Below, one piece after another: positions 44,343 through 56,355 of a stretch of 64,000 nucleotides of DNA (positions within the stretch are counted from its first letter, which is position 1; each line of letters begins with the position of its first letter). Source of the stretch: Pseudoscleropodium purum (lineage: Eukaryota > Streptophyta > Bryopsida > Hypnales > Brachytheciaceae). Location of the stretch: positions 2,728,001-2,792,000 of the forward strand of contig OZ017798.1 in NCBI GenBank assembly GCA_963969395.1, in the 5' to 3' direction. The translations under genes and the position numbers were made by a program. The notes below the pieces were generated by a model. That model was not told the DNA's origin. It saw nothing but the letters and a program-made list of their open reading frames with translations, and did no database searches.

Positions 44343-44895
44343 CACTTCAAGAAAAAACAATGTCCAATCCAATATGATAATCAACTCATATATGTAGGTT
44401 AAACAATTGATTAGGACATTTGGACAAAAATCTACACTTCTATTTTGATTTTATATCTTGATTTGGTCAAATTAAAAAATTATTCTTATTATTCCATAAT
44501 TTCCTACGTAAGCTACCACATACACTGAAGCTTCCATACATGCAACGTTGCCACATCACTAGACATATAAAATGGATTGGATTGCCACATCAACAGCCAA
44601 AAAATTTAGGCCAATTCATCAATTAAAGTTTCCCAAATACATTTTTAGTTTAAAACTGTTACTTCGAAAAATCCAACATTACACTCAAATTAATTTAGTA
44701 CATTTAACAATTGAACTTTAATTTCCAGAACCCACCACTACACTCCCCATTAATCAAAATGCATGTTGCAAATGTCACATACCTTGATGAAGGGAGAGGG
44801 GGAAACACAAGGCCTTTATACAAGTGGGGTGGTAGGAGGTAGGACAACCCATATGGGATTTGTAAAGAGTGAAGATTAGTAAGAGCTCAACCGCC
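44343..44895. mobile_element. Left end of a second CACTA-type element
   Basis: CACTTCAAGAAAAAACAATG is followed by TCATATATGT and ATTGATTAGGACA, like the left end at 12062 (CACTATAAGAAAAAATAGTG, then TCATATATGTTGATTAGGA). Further in, GCCACATCAAC (as at 13140) and ACAAGTGGGGTGGT plus ACCCATATGGGAT (as at 15837 and 16188) follow in the same order. A right end could not be located, so the element may be truncated. Confidence 0.6.
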
Positions 44896-45240
44896 CCAGA
44901 CCTCATTTAGGCATTGTAGATTACTTTTTTTCAAAAAGCTTTGAACACAGTTGTTACTGAAAATGAAGCTGAATTTCATCTTCAAAAATCCGTTTGAGAT
45001 TTTAAGCCTTCAATAAAAAGTTACAAACAATTTGAGAGACGTTGGAAGGGACATTTTTTTTGACAATTTCAAACATTCACTTTGAAATTTGTCTATAACT
45101 TTTGATTGGAGGCTCAGAACATCAAATGGATTTTTGGAGATAAAACTTGGCTTGATTTCACAATTTTTTTTAGTTCAAAATGATTTGTAACTTTTTATTC
45201 TACTATGCCAAAATGAAGTCTGAAATTCTACTTTGCACAC
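44895..45240. repeat. Foldback element, copy B
   Basis: Same design as 16258-16615: a left arm with AGACCTCATTTAGG, AAAAGCTTTGAACAC and CTTCAAAAATCCGTTTGAG and a right arm ending GAAATTCTACTTTGCACAC. It lies inside the second CACTA-type element, so the foldback predates the split of the two elements. Confidence 0.65.
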
Positions 45241-45480
45241 AATTCCTATATTTGAATTGTGAGCGGTCAAATTCTCATCTTCAAATTACCTCATTCTCTT
45301 TGAGAATTCACTATTAACAATGGATTTTATTATAAAAGTAACCTCTCCACCCATCCTTATCACTAAATTTCAATGAAGTATAGTGACTTCCAAAAGTAAT
45401 TGGGGCCACTATATAAATTGTTTTCATAAATCAAGAAAACTAGAATTATAAAGTGAAAATTGACCTCATATTGTTGGACA

Positions 45481-46043
45481 AAAGGGATTCTACCTTCATG
45501 TATAATTTCACTTAGAATAGACTATATTTAAACCTATTATTATCTGAATGAAATTTCTATATAAGTTTTTTTGTGAAAAGTCAAAATGTCTCATTTCTTA
45601 AAATAGAAAGAATATACATTTTGACTAGAATCACATATTATAAGTTCCATAAAAGTTTAGATTTTAATTGATTGAAATAATATTGATTAAAATCTTATTG
45701 ATTAATTTTTGACCTCAAAATTTTAATTTATTTATTTTCTACACCATAAATTTTTTTTAAATGAAATGAAGAAATGAATTTTTATTTTTATTTTTTTGTG
45801 AATTATAGAGTGAAAAAATTTTAAATCAAGTTTTAATCAATAAGATTTTAATCAATAAAAATTTAAAATTCATGGAACTCACAATATGTGATTCTAGTTA
45901 AGATACACATTATTTCTATAAAGAAATGAACCATTTTGATATTTCACAAAAAATTATTTTTACATTGAAATTTCATTCAAAAAATAAGAGGTCTTAATAT
46001 AGTCCATTTTAAATGAAATTGTACATGAAGGTGGAATCCTTTT
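45481..46043. repeat. Long hairpin element, arms about 220 bp
   Basis: The left arm (45481-45705) and the complement of the right arm (45829-46043) align over their whole length: GGATT-CACCTTCATGTA, then TGAATGAAATTTC, TCAAAATG, CTAGAATCACATATT and TTGATTAAAATCTTATTGAT. The loop is about 120 bp. If transcribed it would give a long double-stranded RNA. No terminal motif of a known superfamily could be assigned. Confidence 0.75.
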
Positions 46044-47099
46044 CAAAATATAAGTGTAGAAAATCTAAAATTAGTAACAAATTCTATGAGGTTCACTCCC
46101 CTAGAATAGTCAAGGATTAGCAAAGTAAATTATGCTTTGGTTCATCAAGCAAAATCTTAGATTTAGAAGTGGATAGAAGTAATTTAGAGAAGTTTAGATC
46201 TAATTCAAATTTAAGGAAGTACTTAGAAAAGTTAATGAAGGATGAAGTTTAGACTAAGGAATGGATGAAAATAGGTAGGATCCATCCATCCATGGCCAAA
46301 TTCGGATTTTAGGATATAAACCCTAGCTTAGATTCATAGCTAAAATCTTAAGTCAAATTGAAACTAGGAGTATTTAGAAAAAACATGGATGAAGTTTAAA
46401 GTATCAATTAGCAATTAAACTTCAACTGCACATAACTTTTGGTAAGACTATTAGATTCTTATGAATTTTATATTTTTGAAAATGGCATGAGCTTTTTACA
46501 ATCTAAGATTGCTGAATTTAGAATGTCTCTATTTTTATTAAAAAAATCACCGCGGTGTAGTTAGTTACCTTGTCCAAATCAATTCTTGTGCTTAGGCATA
46601 GATTGAGGCTCTTTTTGTAAGTAGTAGTATGCATTTAGGTACTTAAAAAAAAATACATTGCTTGGAAGGCACAATGAACCGATGCTAGGCATCCACTTAG
46701 TATAGAATTTTTTCTCTAATTAAAAAACCAGGTTGGAAACGTTTAATTAACAACGATAGATAATTAAATGTCCAAAATATGCTAATTAGTATCCAAACTT
46801 CATTCACCTAAATTCTACATACTACATAATTATAATGTAATACAAACTATTTATTAACTAAATCTACATCTTAGCAATTGTTAATTTTAGATGCTCTTTT
46901 AATAATTAACTATCAATTTTTGTGGTTGTTCCTATAGAAAAATTAAAATTCATCTACATTCATTAAATTTCAAACACTACAATACAAAAGATGATACAAG
47001 CCTATGAAGAACAACATTAGAATAAGCTACTATTAGAAAATTCTCTATCAAAGTACAATAAATTGTATGAATATGACATTTACTTATATTTAAATTTAA
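46044..47099. other. AT-rich intergenic, no gene seen
   Basis: No feature recognised. Confidence 0.4.
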
Positions 47100-47860
47100 A
47101 AATGATGGTGTCAAAATGATAATTAATTGGCTCTGAAATGGCCCAATGAATATGTGAACGTCAAAACAATGAAAAAATGACATTGAAATATTGTTACATA
47201 CCATGTTTTTTGAAGTGGCATTGAAATTGTACATAGAAAAATCATAGTGCAATGGCACCAAATAGGCATTGAAGAAAAGAATGTCAAAATTGTGCCTTTA
47301 TAAAGTTAAAGTATTATTGTCATGATGCAAAAAAAGCATGACATTTGCCTAAAATTAATACAAAATTAATTCACAATAGAAGGTTGTCATTCAAATAGTG
47401 TTAGCTAAATTGGCATGAACATGGCATTGAAAATTTGCATATCAATAATGCTCCAATATGGCAGCACACTGAAGTGAAGATGATGAAGGAATAGTGCATA
47501 TAGAGAGTTGCATTAAAGTAGCATGAAATTGATATTGAAAATATATGTTGTAAATTGACATGAAAGTAATAGTCAAATATTTCAATCACTATGGCATGGA
47601 AATGGTAAAAAAATGGCATGGAAATGGCATATATATGACATTGCATTATTGGGTGCCTTGTTATTGCTACAATAATCTTAGAATAGTTGATGTGAACTTG
47701 GCATCAAAATAACACAAAAATGGTGCATGTTCAATTTTGCATCATTTTGACCCTCAAACTAATGCCTATTTGACATTGAATTAATGTTCCCCCAAATGAT
47801 GTTAAAATGGCTCTACAATAATGTCAGAATGACAATGTTGACTTTGCATTAAAATAATAT
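47100..47860 (-). repeat. Degenerate GGCATTGAAATTG array, right (probably inverse to 42.0-42.8 kb)
   Basis: GTCAAAATGATAAT, GTCAAAACAATG, GTCAAAATTGTGCC and GGCATCAAAATAAC occur, whose complements give the TTTTGAtG words of the left array. GGCATTGAA and ATGGCA words recur between them. The array ends within about 120 bp of the HET leader scrap. Confidence 0.45.
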
Positions 47861-47977
47861 AAAGAGAATTTGGTGCCGTCTCTGTGTTTAATCTTTGGTA
47901 CTATTTTCACAGCTACATTTGATTGTTGTCTTAATTTTCTTCAATACCTGCAATGTGATCACTGTGTGTGTAACCGC

Positions 47978-48230
47978 AAATCAGCTGAGTGCATCCAAAA
48001 CTTGCTGCATCAGTTGAAGCCATCAATCGTTATTCGGACAGGTTTTTTGGATAAGCGACACATTTGACCTTTCTACTTCCAAAGTTCATGGATGTTACCT
48101 TCTTGGATCTTTGACCTATCATTTCTGAAACAATCGCTGGAAATGTGGAGCCATCAACACCTATGTTTGTGTAACTTGTAAGATAAACTGTTTGTACCGT
48201 TGAAGTAGTACCGTAGCAGCAGAGCGGGGT
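47978..48230 (+). repeat. Third, truncated copy of the HET3/HET4 leader
   Basis: AAATCAGCTGAGTGCATCC, then GAAGCCATCAATCGTTATT, GTTACCTTCTTGGATCTTTG and TGTTTGTACCGTTGAA match 55482-55730 and, with an 18-bp gap, 39165-39390. It corresponds to intron sequence after the second leader exon. No HET coding sequence remains nearby. It is closer to copy 2 because it keeps the segment missing from copy 1. Confidence 0.8.
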
Positions 48231-49344
48231 CGGCACATTGATGCCGAGTAATTAATTGAAGTTTGAAAAGAGATTATCTGGTTATTTTGATTGTGGGATC
48301 AGACCAAAACATGAACTAATTTTCTTGATTTCGAAAAACAATTATCTTCATCTCGATCTCAACATCTAAATCTTAGTCTTACAGTCAAGACAAGTATCAA
48401 TCGAACACGGAATAGCAAGGAAAGATCGCTAAGAATTCACTAAGGAATTGAAATCATGCTAACACCAGTTGTTCAGGAAAACACCGCAAAACCTAATACA
48501 AACACGGAGAAGATTGTGACATGTTTCATGATGGGCTCTTTATTCTCGATTAGTGTATATTGACATGTGATAGCTAGGCGTGCGTGTGACAAGTTCAACA
48601 GAAGGGACACTACCCGCACCCGAATCCAAGATTTCACCGCTACCTTGCTCTCGCTCTCTTACCTCCCAGAGTCCAACTAAATGCCTGCCGTTAGAGGGAG
48701 GCGGGTGCAGGAGATCAGCATTACGTGAACTTCGAGAAACAAATGGGACATTCTTCAGCCCCAAGCACGGGACATTTTGCGACCCACCTTCCCATGACTC
48801 ACCCGCACCCTCCCCACGATCCACCTTGAGTTCGCAGATTTCTATCTGAGTAGTAGGTTCACTTCGACCGGTAGCGCTAGTTGGGTCAGGCACCCATTTC
48901 TTATTGTCAGCATGTAAAACGATTAAGGTTCACACAGGAATTATTGTGAGAAATCAGCTACTGGTTTCTGATGAGACGGCACTTATTCTACAAATTCACG
49001 AGAAGCACATAAACAAGGCCCAACTACCCGCAGAAATAGTAATTATCATCGACAATGGCTAAAGCGACTGACGGTGGCAGCGTAATCAAAGTCAAGCTAA
49101 CAAAATCCTGTCACGGAGAGGAAATTCTTTTTGTTTTTTTGAAACTGTAGTTACACTAAAAACAATGTAAGCCATACTGATGGACAAAATTCAGTTTTGC
49201 ATGCACAGAAAAGTAAAGCCTGAAACAGGGAATTTCTAATCTAGTAAATTTACACTAAAGTCCTGATTCTAGCCATAATCTTGCCAGAAATTCCCCTGGA
49301 AGATAGGCTTCCGGAAATGCTCGCTTTAATGACGTTACAGGATG
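48231..49344. other. Intergenic, no gene recognised
   Basis: Moderate GC near 48.55-48.9 kb with open frames on both strands, but without family motifs. No support for a gene. Confidence 0.4.
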
Positions 49345-50130
49345 CTATTCACGTCTTGAATCCTCATTATGCAAAGCAGTAGGGTTCTTGTCCCTTAACG
49401 TCCGCACATTTTTATCCCAGTTGTTGAATGGCTTTGACCCCAGAACAGGTCTGTTCTCAGGAATTAATGGCTTTTTGCGACCGCCTGAGATGGTTGTTGG
49501 AGTCACTTGATGATAGAGATTGGTCTGACTTCCACGAGATGCTGTTTTTTCTGGGAGGTCTGCCACACTTGGCTACTAAATTCTCCTTGTCCACTCTCAA
49601 GACCGACGTACGCCCCTGTGCTTTCTCTAACATCAAGTGCACCACCCCTCTCGTTTGGTCGATTCTGAGAGCTCCCAGTCCGAGAGCTGTTGAATAGAGA
49701 GTTGTTATGCAAGCTCCCCATTCGGTTGAAGTCAATGGAGAAGGTTGCAATTGCCGAGCCACCACTGCCCAAGTCTGAAAACCTCCTAGCATGCATCATT
49801 GTACCTGAAGTAGCTCTATTGGCAATTAAGACTTATTGGCGGGCCTACAGGCTGCCAATCCACTTGGGGAGGGAATCGTCTTTCCACAGCTCAAACAGCT
49901 TTCATCAAATTTCCCTGAGGAAACCAACAAAGGTGAAAATCCTTTAGTGTCCACGCTTACGAATGGCCTGACAGAGCCCGCACGGGCGCTCTTTCTTCTA
50001 TCAGAAAAAGAATGTGAAGCACATTCAATTCAATAGGCTTCATGTCCATCCCAAGGTTCCACATCCTCCTCCCAGTCATGAATCCAATCTGTTTCTACGC
50101 TGTCTTCTAACTGGTACCGACTATATATCA
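49345..50130 (-). pseudogene. Unidentified plant gene remnant with stops and frame changes
   Basis: On the minus strand, low-complexity serine- and glycine-rich protein-like sequence appears in successive frames: ETDWIHDWEEDVEPWDGHEA, then a TGA near 50030, SDRRKSARAGSVRPFVSVD and SGKFDESCLSCGKTIPSPSG; next, in another frame, MHARRFSDLGSGGSAIATFS and FNRMGSLHNNSLFNSSRTGS; then RPVLGSKPFNNWDKNVRTLR. The order is consistent with one gene broken by at least one nonsense codon and two frame changes, or with unrecognised introns. The CLSCG pair is the only motif-like feature. I do not recognise the family. Confidence 0.35.
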
Positions 50131-50989
50131 GTAAGCGACTTGAATTGGAGCTCATTGCTACTGCACAAAGAGCTCACATCAAGAGCTGAATTGAAGATGC
50201 TGATTTCGGAGAGGACATTCTTTCATGAGCAAGGTTGCGTAACAACAATGACCAAATAACCAGCGACCACAACGTGTCTTAATGAAAGCTGAACAAGAGC
50301 GAGAGATCCACTAAACCCTAAACCCTTGCATTTCTTAAGTAATGCAGTCAAGAGAAGTGCAATCTCCACGTATTGGCTCCCCTCCTTCACATGCGGATAC
50401 CTGCAAACAGGTGCTACCAAAACCCGCAAGGTAAGATAGAAGCACCTAATGTGACACTTATTGAAGATTTGCAGATCTTGAGGGTAGCTACAAAATAAAA
50501 TGATGTGCACTTGTTAGGAAATGGCGGGTTTAGGAAATACAAAACCAAATTGATTTCATATTTTTCCAAGTTTGTCATATGAATATAATACAGATTTTAG
50601 GAAACAACTATGTAGATGCACCTACTATGAATATTAGACTAAACACCAAAGTAGGCATGGAGACACCTTAAAGTGAAACTCTAAGCTTTGATCATGCATG
50701 GGTGATTGGCCAATGCAAGGCCCGTTCTCATGGCAACTAATGACAACTTCTTCAAACCCCGCCTGTCTACTTTGAATCCAATTGCACTTGGACTTAGGTC
50801 ATTTTTTAGGTGTCAAAGAATGACACCTATTACATTTGGGTACTTTTACCATACCTCACGGTGCTCCAAATCCCGCTTCCTTATAATTCTACACTAGTTG
50901 AAAATAAAAATTTCAACAATTGAAGAACCTTTAGTAGAACATCAATACAGTAGCCTACTTGAAAAGCACCCATATTCTAATGGAGATCA

Positions 50990-51245
50990 TGACACAAAGG
51001 TACATTTTGCTTTCTTTAATGTACCAACAATGTACATTTTAGGAGGGGTGTACTTTTTGTAATCACTACATTTCAACTTGAAAAATTCGTAACTAATTCC
51101 ATGAAGGTCTAAAAAATAAAAAAACGACTTGAGTTCAATGCCAATTCCATTTTTTTCCCTACAAAAATTTACTAAAAATTATTTCAAAGAGTTAAACTTC
51201 CCTAAAAAGGCAATCAATTCTTAAATGGTTGCTTTAAGAACAAAC
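50990..51245 (+). repeat. Dispersed repeat (family with 15.9, 58.8 and 61.3 kb)
   Basis: Contains TTAATGTACCAACAATGTAC and ATTTTAGGAGG, then GTAACTAATTCCATGAAGG and CAATGCCAATTCCATTTTT. Order and spacing match 61200-61450 and the inverse copies. A near-palindromic TGTACCAACAATGTACA lies at its start. Confidence 0.65.
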
Positions 51246-51879
51246 TACCTACATTGACAACAAACCCTAACCCATACATATTTCAACGCAAGCATCTTGG
51301 ATCAATCACCAAACACAAACATTACAAGTTTATAAATAATTCTCACAAAATTGGGTTAAAGTAAACCTACCCAATTTCATTTACTCTCCAATTTTAGCCC
51401 CTACTTTTGGCCCCAATTCCATTAGAAAAACATCCAAATCCATTCATCTTTATGAGAAAATCAGTGCAGTAATACCTATAAGGGATAATGTGTCAATTTT
51501 CTTTATTGGTGAGCACTTATGTGCCATTAGATATATGAAAACATGATTATAGGTTGTTTATGGGGCATCTATGACTCCACTCTACGAGCAATTTTGTGAT
51601 TTCTATACAAATTATTTAAAATATTTACAGAAATTACAATTTTCATTGTAAAATTATAATTCCACTTAGGTTTGATTTGTGAAACAAATGCACACCTCTA
51701 TAATATGCACACCTCTTGGAGTTGGCCCCAAGATATTCAAATTGCAAATTAGGGTGGTCACAGGCTTATCTACCTTATCTATATTTAACCTAGAAAGGCA
51801 CAAGAGAAGAGCAAAACAAATTTCTTGAGAAAATTAGAAGACACTTGACCCATAAACGACCTGGCTAACATTTTTTGGC

Positions 51880-52085
51880 TGATGATTGACAAAGAATCTC
51901 TATATGAAAGATAAAAGTGAAACTATTCATCTTCCAAATTTTGTATGAAAAGGGAAGATATTCTACAATATTTTGACTTTGAATGAATGCTTTTCCATTT
52001 TGTTTAATCCAGAAATTCACATAGTGCTAAAACAAATGATTTCCATGGTGACCAGTTTATCATTCAAGGATTACGGTAACCTTGT
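51880..52085 (+). repeat. Dispersed ~190-bp repeat (with 37.3 and 53.2 kb)
   Basis: AAAGTGAAACTATTCATCTTCC, a TTTTGACTTTGAATG segment and CATTCAAGGATTA occur in the same order as in the copies upstream of HET3 and at 53.2 kb. Confidence 0.6.
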
Positions 52086-52508
52086 AATGACGTGGGGTGG
52101 AGACCCAGGCCTATGGGCCACAAATACCTATGACCGTGTTTAGTAACAAATCAATCAAAGAAGGAAGGACAATGACAAAATTTGGCATTCTAACATAAGA
52201 GGTTGCTTCAAGATGTAAAGGAGATCATCCATTTCCAATCAGCATCCCATTTTCATAGCATAAGTGGTCTATTTCTAAAGCATATGGTGCTCTATTTTCG
52301 AGCAATTGGATAGGAGAAACTAATGACTTTTGAGGCGATTAGTGCTTAGTTGTCTAATTTGGATTGCAACTTGTGATGCTCTATTTCAATAATAAAATGC
52401 TAATGGATTTCAAGCATGTGTTGGTTGGAAGTAGCATGTCCTATATCACAATATGAGGGCAAACATAATCTTCCTGCTTAAAATTTATCAAAATTTTGTT
52501 TTTCATAA

Positions 52509-52562
52509 TTCCTGTGTCCAAAAATACAGAATCTTTATTGAATGTATTTTTGGACATGGGAA
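52509..52562. repeat. Hairpin with about 20-bp stem
   Basis: TGTCCAAAAATACA (52515-52528) pairs perfectly with TGTATTTTTGGACA (52543-52556). Six more pairs, two of them G-T, extend the stem outward. The loop is 14 nt. No precursor of a known small RNA is recognised. Confidence 0.65.
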
Positions 52563-53149
52563 AATTTATCTTGATGTTGTACAAGGTTTGATTTGCTTAA
52601 ATGATCAGAAATGGGTGATCATCTTGATAACCTCCAAATGTGCTTGAATCCAGCACTTAAAACCAGCTAGTATATGGATAGTAGCTATTCATGGACTCAA
52701 AAGCCAGAGTACAGAGTCAAATCCAAGTTTGTATTTGGAAGAGAGCTCAATTCAAAGCTTACGTTTATTGTATTGTGGGGCTAGATTGCACCATTTCAAA
52801 ACAAATTTTTACTTTTCACTAGATAGAGGTAATCTTTTTTGCCAAAAGTTTTCCATTTCTATTGAAAATTTAGACAAAGTTGTCAAATTTGGATGAAAAA
52901 GTGCATGAATAGGATTGCAAATTATTTTTTTGGTCCAAAAGATGGATGAATATAGAAATACAATGCTTCACCAAATTTTAAGCAATCGCCATCTTGGTCC
53001 TTTCTCAAAAAAATTTTAAAAATGGGCTAGTGGTAACAGACTTGTCTACCTTATCAGTTGTATTAAACCTAGAAAGGCACAAGAAGAGAGTAGAATGAAT
53101 TTGTTGGGAAAATTAGAAGACATTTAACCCTTGAAAGCCGAGGTGCATG

Positions 53150-53350
53150 TTTTGTGTCCAATGGATGCTAGGGAATCAAATTGTATAGGATAGAAGTGCA
53201 ACTATTCATCCTCAAAATTTGTTTGAAAAGGGAATCTCCTACAATAGTTTGACTTGCAATGACTACTTGCAATTTTGGAGGCTAGTGATTCACATGGTAA
53301 TAGAAAAAGGATGATTTCGAAAGTCATCCCTTCAGCGTTTAAAGGTTAAA
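53150..53350 (+). repeat. Dispersed ~190-bp repeat upstream of HET4
   Basis: GAAGTGCAACTATTCATCCTC, TACAATAGTTTGACTT and CAGCGTTTAAAGG match the copies at 37.3 and 51.9 kb. Confidence 0.6.
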
Positions 53351-54077
53351 CCTCATCTTTAACTACTAAATCCCTGCCAAAGAATTGCCGAAGGTAGTCC
53401 AAGCACAAATTTGCAGCCAAAGTCAACTCACTTCAAACTTCACTCTTTCATCAAAATCCCAATTACAAATTCTCCAAACTAAGGTAGAAGTACCTATTTT
53501 GGACAAGCCCCTCATAATGGCTTCATAGGTTGACCTGTTCTAGACAACAATTAGATGCACTATTCATTGAGAAAGGTTCTCTGTTTATTCTTTCTTGTCC
53601 ACTTGTCTCTCGTTCCTCTTGGTTTTGAGAGAAGTGACAAAGCTAACCAAAATAGGTGAATCTATGAGACAGGGATGAGTCTGGGTGCAAAATCCATGTT
53701 TATATTCAATAAAATATTCATTTTGGGAGAAAAAATTTCGTTTTTTTTGGCATTCATCCACAACCTTATTTTCCCCCATGACTTCCTCACATCATCAGTC
53801 TGAAATCCTTAAGTTATCCGAAATAGGTACTTCTACCTTACAGTACAGAGCCTCACCAAGCTGTCCTGACAACGCGCTCCTCCAAACTGAGGAAGTTCGA
53901 GAGGAAGTTGGAGCATCACGCAACTTACAGCTCTGAGAACAAGCTCCCCGAACCCTTGCACTGCGGCAAAGTAGTACTCCAAACCCGACCCCCAACACGA
54001 ATGTGCTTAGAAATCAACACCCAGCGGATGAAATCGCTCTGGACTTGGAATTGCAGAGCGTGGAACTGAAGTCACTG
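53351..54077. other. Intergenic before the HET4 unit, no gene seen
   Basis: GC rises after 53.8 kb as the HET4 promoter region is approached. Short frames on both strands (53795-53998 minus, 53685-53936 plus) have no family resemblance. Confidence 0.4.
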
Positions 54078-54283
54078 TAGTGCGAGACCGAGTGATCAGA
54101 GCATCGTTGTTGGACGACAAGTTGGAGCATCACAACATGTCGTGTCAGTTGGAGCATCATGTACACACACGGACTACATGTTGGAACAATATTCCTGCGA
54201 ATAGTGCTTGGTCCATTGCAAGGTTGCTGGGGACGCTCGCTCCGATCTTCACTGTACATGTGCAGTACACTTCCTCGTCCTCG

Positions 54284-54418
54284 ATGGTTCTAGGTCAAGC
54301 TTACGTGAGACGTTCGGAATTGCGTCTGATCTCTCAATGTCGAGAGGACCAGGACTTCGACCAGCATCAATCCACCGTTACTTGCTACCGGCTCACTTCC
54401 TCTGGATCGGCAGCTTAG
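54284..54418 (+). CDS. Conserved 44-residue leader ORF of HET4
   Basis: MVLGQAYVRRSELRLISQCR is followed by 24 residues ending SSGSAA. It differs from the HET3 leader ORF at residue 2 and the last residue only, and lies before the GTAAGT donor at 54473. Confidence 0.4.
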   Translation: MVLGQAYVRRSELRLISQCREDQDFDQHQSTVTCYRLTSSGSAA

Positions 54419-54472
54419 TTCGTTGGAATTTCTTGGGGTCGTGGCACCACCTTGAATTTGGCAGAGTTGCTT

Positions 54473-56308
54473 GTAAGTTTTGCTCATTGTGGAATTTCTG
54501 TTGAGTTGGTGGAGGTTGTTATCGATTCTTCCTTGTTGAGCTTTCCTTTTGGGTTTTTTGTTGGGTTTTCTTAGAATCTTGTTGTATGGAGAAGCAGGGA
54601 CGCTGTGGGCTCCATCACTACCCAAGATGCAAGGTCGATTCGTTGTAAATTTTGTAAGGTGCTAGGGTTCGTCCATCCTCCAGCTGCTTGCCGACAAAAA
54701 TTAGGCGTTGCATGTGATGTATGCATCGCGATTGATGTGGACAAATCTGCGAAACCCTAGAAACTTCTCGATGAATTACTGGCTGCGGTTTGAGGAGGGG
54801 TGAGAACGGTATTTTAATGTAGAAGAGAGCGGTAGAATGTGAACACCCGGTGTGCTTGAAATCCACCGTAAATCTTCCCCACTTCTTCTGTTGCTGCCTC
54901 CTCCACCCTCGCCACCTGCGACAATAACTTTTTTCTTGTTTCAGATTTTGTCTCGCAAGAGCAATCTCATGAGTCGAAGCCTAACCAAAAATGAGCACTA
55001 ATGAATATTAGCAGGAGCTACATTATCTTGTGTTTCCTCGCATTTTTTTCCCTTTTTGTATTCTTGCATTTTCGTTTTTGGTAACACTGTCTACATGGTT
55101 CCTGTTTTGCTTTGGAATAAGCTTAACACCTATTGGGTTTCTACTTTTTAACTTAGGACCTACATCTTACTTCAGTTTAGTTTCAACTGAAGTGCCAGTT
55201 TTTTTGTTCGTCAAGTTTAAATTGTGTGGACTGCTTGCGTTCCTGCACTCTGACAAACACAAGTTGCTACATTAGTATGTAGGGGACTACTCCACTTGGG
55301 GTGGATTATAACTAAGGATTCTTTGTATTACAGATTTGTGGAAGCAGAAACCTGTTGGTAGTACTCGCCATGCTCGAAGTGTTAGACGTTGCAACATTTC
55401 GACAAAGAACTGTGTCCTTCACATGGTAAGTATGCACAGTGCATGCAAAGAGTCAAGTTTAGCCTCTCTTCAAAGAATTTCAAATCAGCTGAGTGTATCC
55501 AAAACTTGTTGCATCAGGAGAAGCCATCAATCGTTATTTGGACAGGCTTTTTGGATGAGCGACACATTTTACCTTTCTACTCCAAAGTTCATGGGTGTTA
55601 CCTTCTTGGATCTTTGACCTATCATTTCCGAAACAATTTCTGGAAATGTGCAGCCATCAACACTATGTTTGAGTAACTTGTAATGTAAATTGTTTGTACC
55701 GTTGAAATAGTACTCGCAGTAGAGAGGCAGCTCTAATTTTAATCAGGTTTCTCTGGCTTTATAGGTTCAGAAGGGAGCAACAAAATTCGTCTCTGGCATT
55801 TGATCAACATTGAGAAGAGGTTTGTTTACTTTTACCGCAGCTATTTGTGATCATGCCCTTTTCGTGTACATTTGTTATTCTCTGAAACAAAAAATAATTG
55901 CTGGAATCTACGTAGATAGTATTGTCCCAATGATTTTCTGCGAAGCTCGAAATGTCCTCTGCAAATATAACAAGTAGATTCAGAAATCATATCCACCCCA
56001 GGCATACTTTGATCTAATCATTATCACAAATCATGTATGTTTTAAGGTTTAGGAGGCCACTTTATGTGTTCCTCAGCTTTTCCAAAGCGACAATGTCTTC
56101 TTTAAGGGCCAGTGATTGTTAAGCAAGCACTCTAACTCATGCCACTGGGATGTTGTGGTAAGATTTGTGTGTCAAGGAATAGTTGTTATACGATTGTTGC
56201 AGATTTGATTGTGGCCAATTGCTTGTTGTTGCTAAGTTCGGCCTACATCTATGGTTCTATGTTTAACAACATTAACCTGTACTTGTTATATGTTGATCTG
56301 CACCACAG
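54473..56308 (+). other. Spliced leader region of HET4
   Basis: Predicted leader exons are 55334-55425 and 55765-55819, and the coding exon starts at 56309. Splice signals and exon lengths (92 and 55 nt) equal those of HET3. One acceptor is TATAG instead of TACAG. Confidence 0.5.
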
Positions 56309-56355
56309 GTGTAAAGCAACGCTAGAGCACAAGACATTTTCTGCTATATAGATTC

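Noticed and set aside
48540..48893. Overlapping open frames on both strands in a GC-richer island
   Set aside because: No motif on either strand; mirror-image open frames are expected from composition.
50300..50325. CCCTAAACCC telomere-like motif
   Set aside because: Only one to two units, not an array; chance occurrence.
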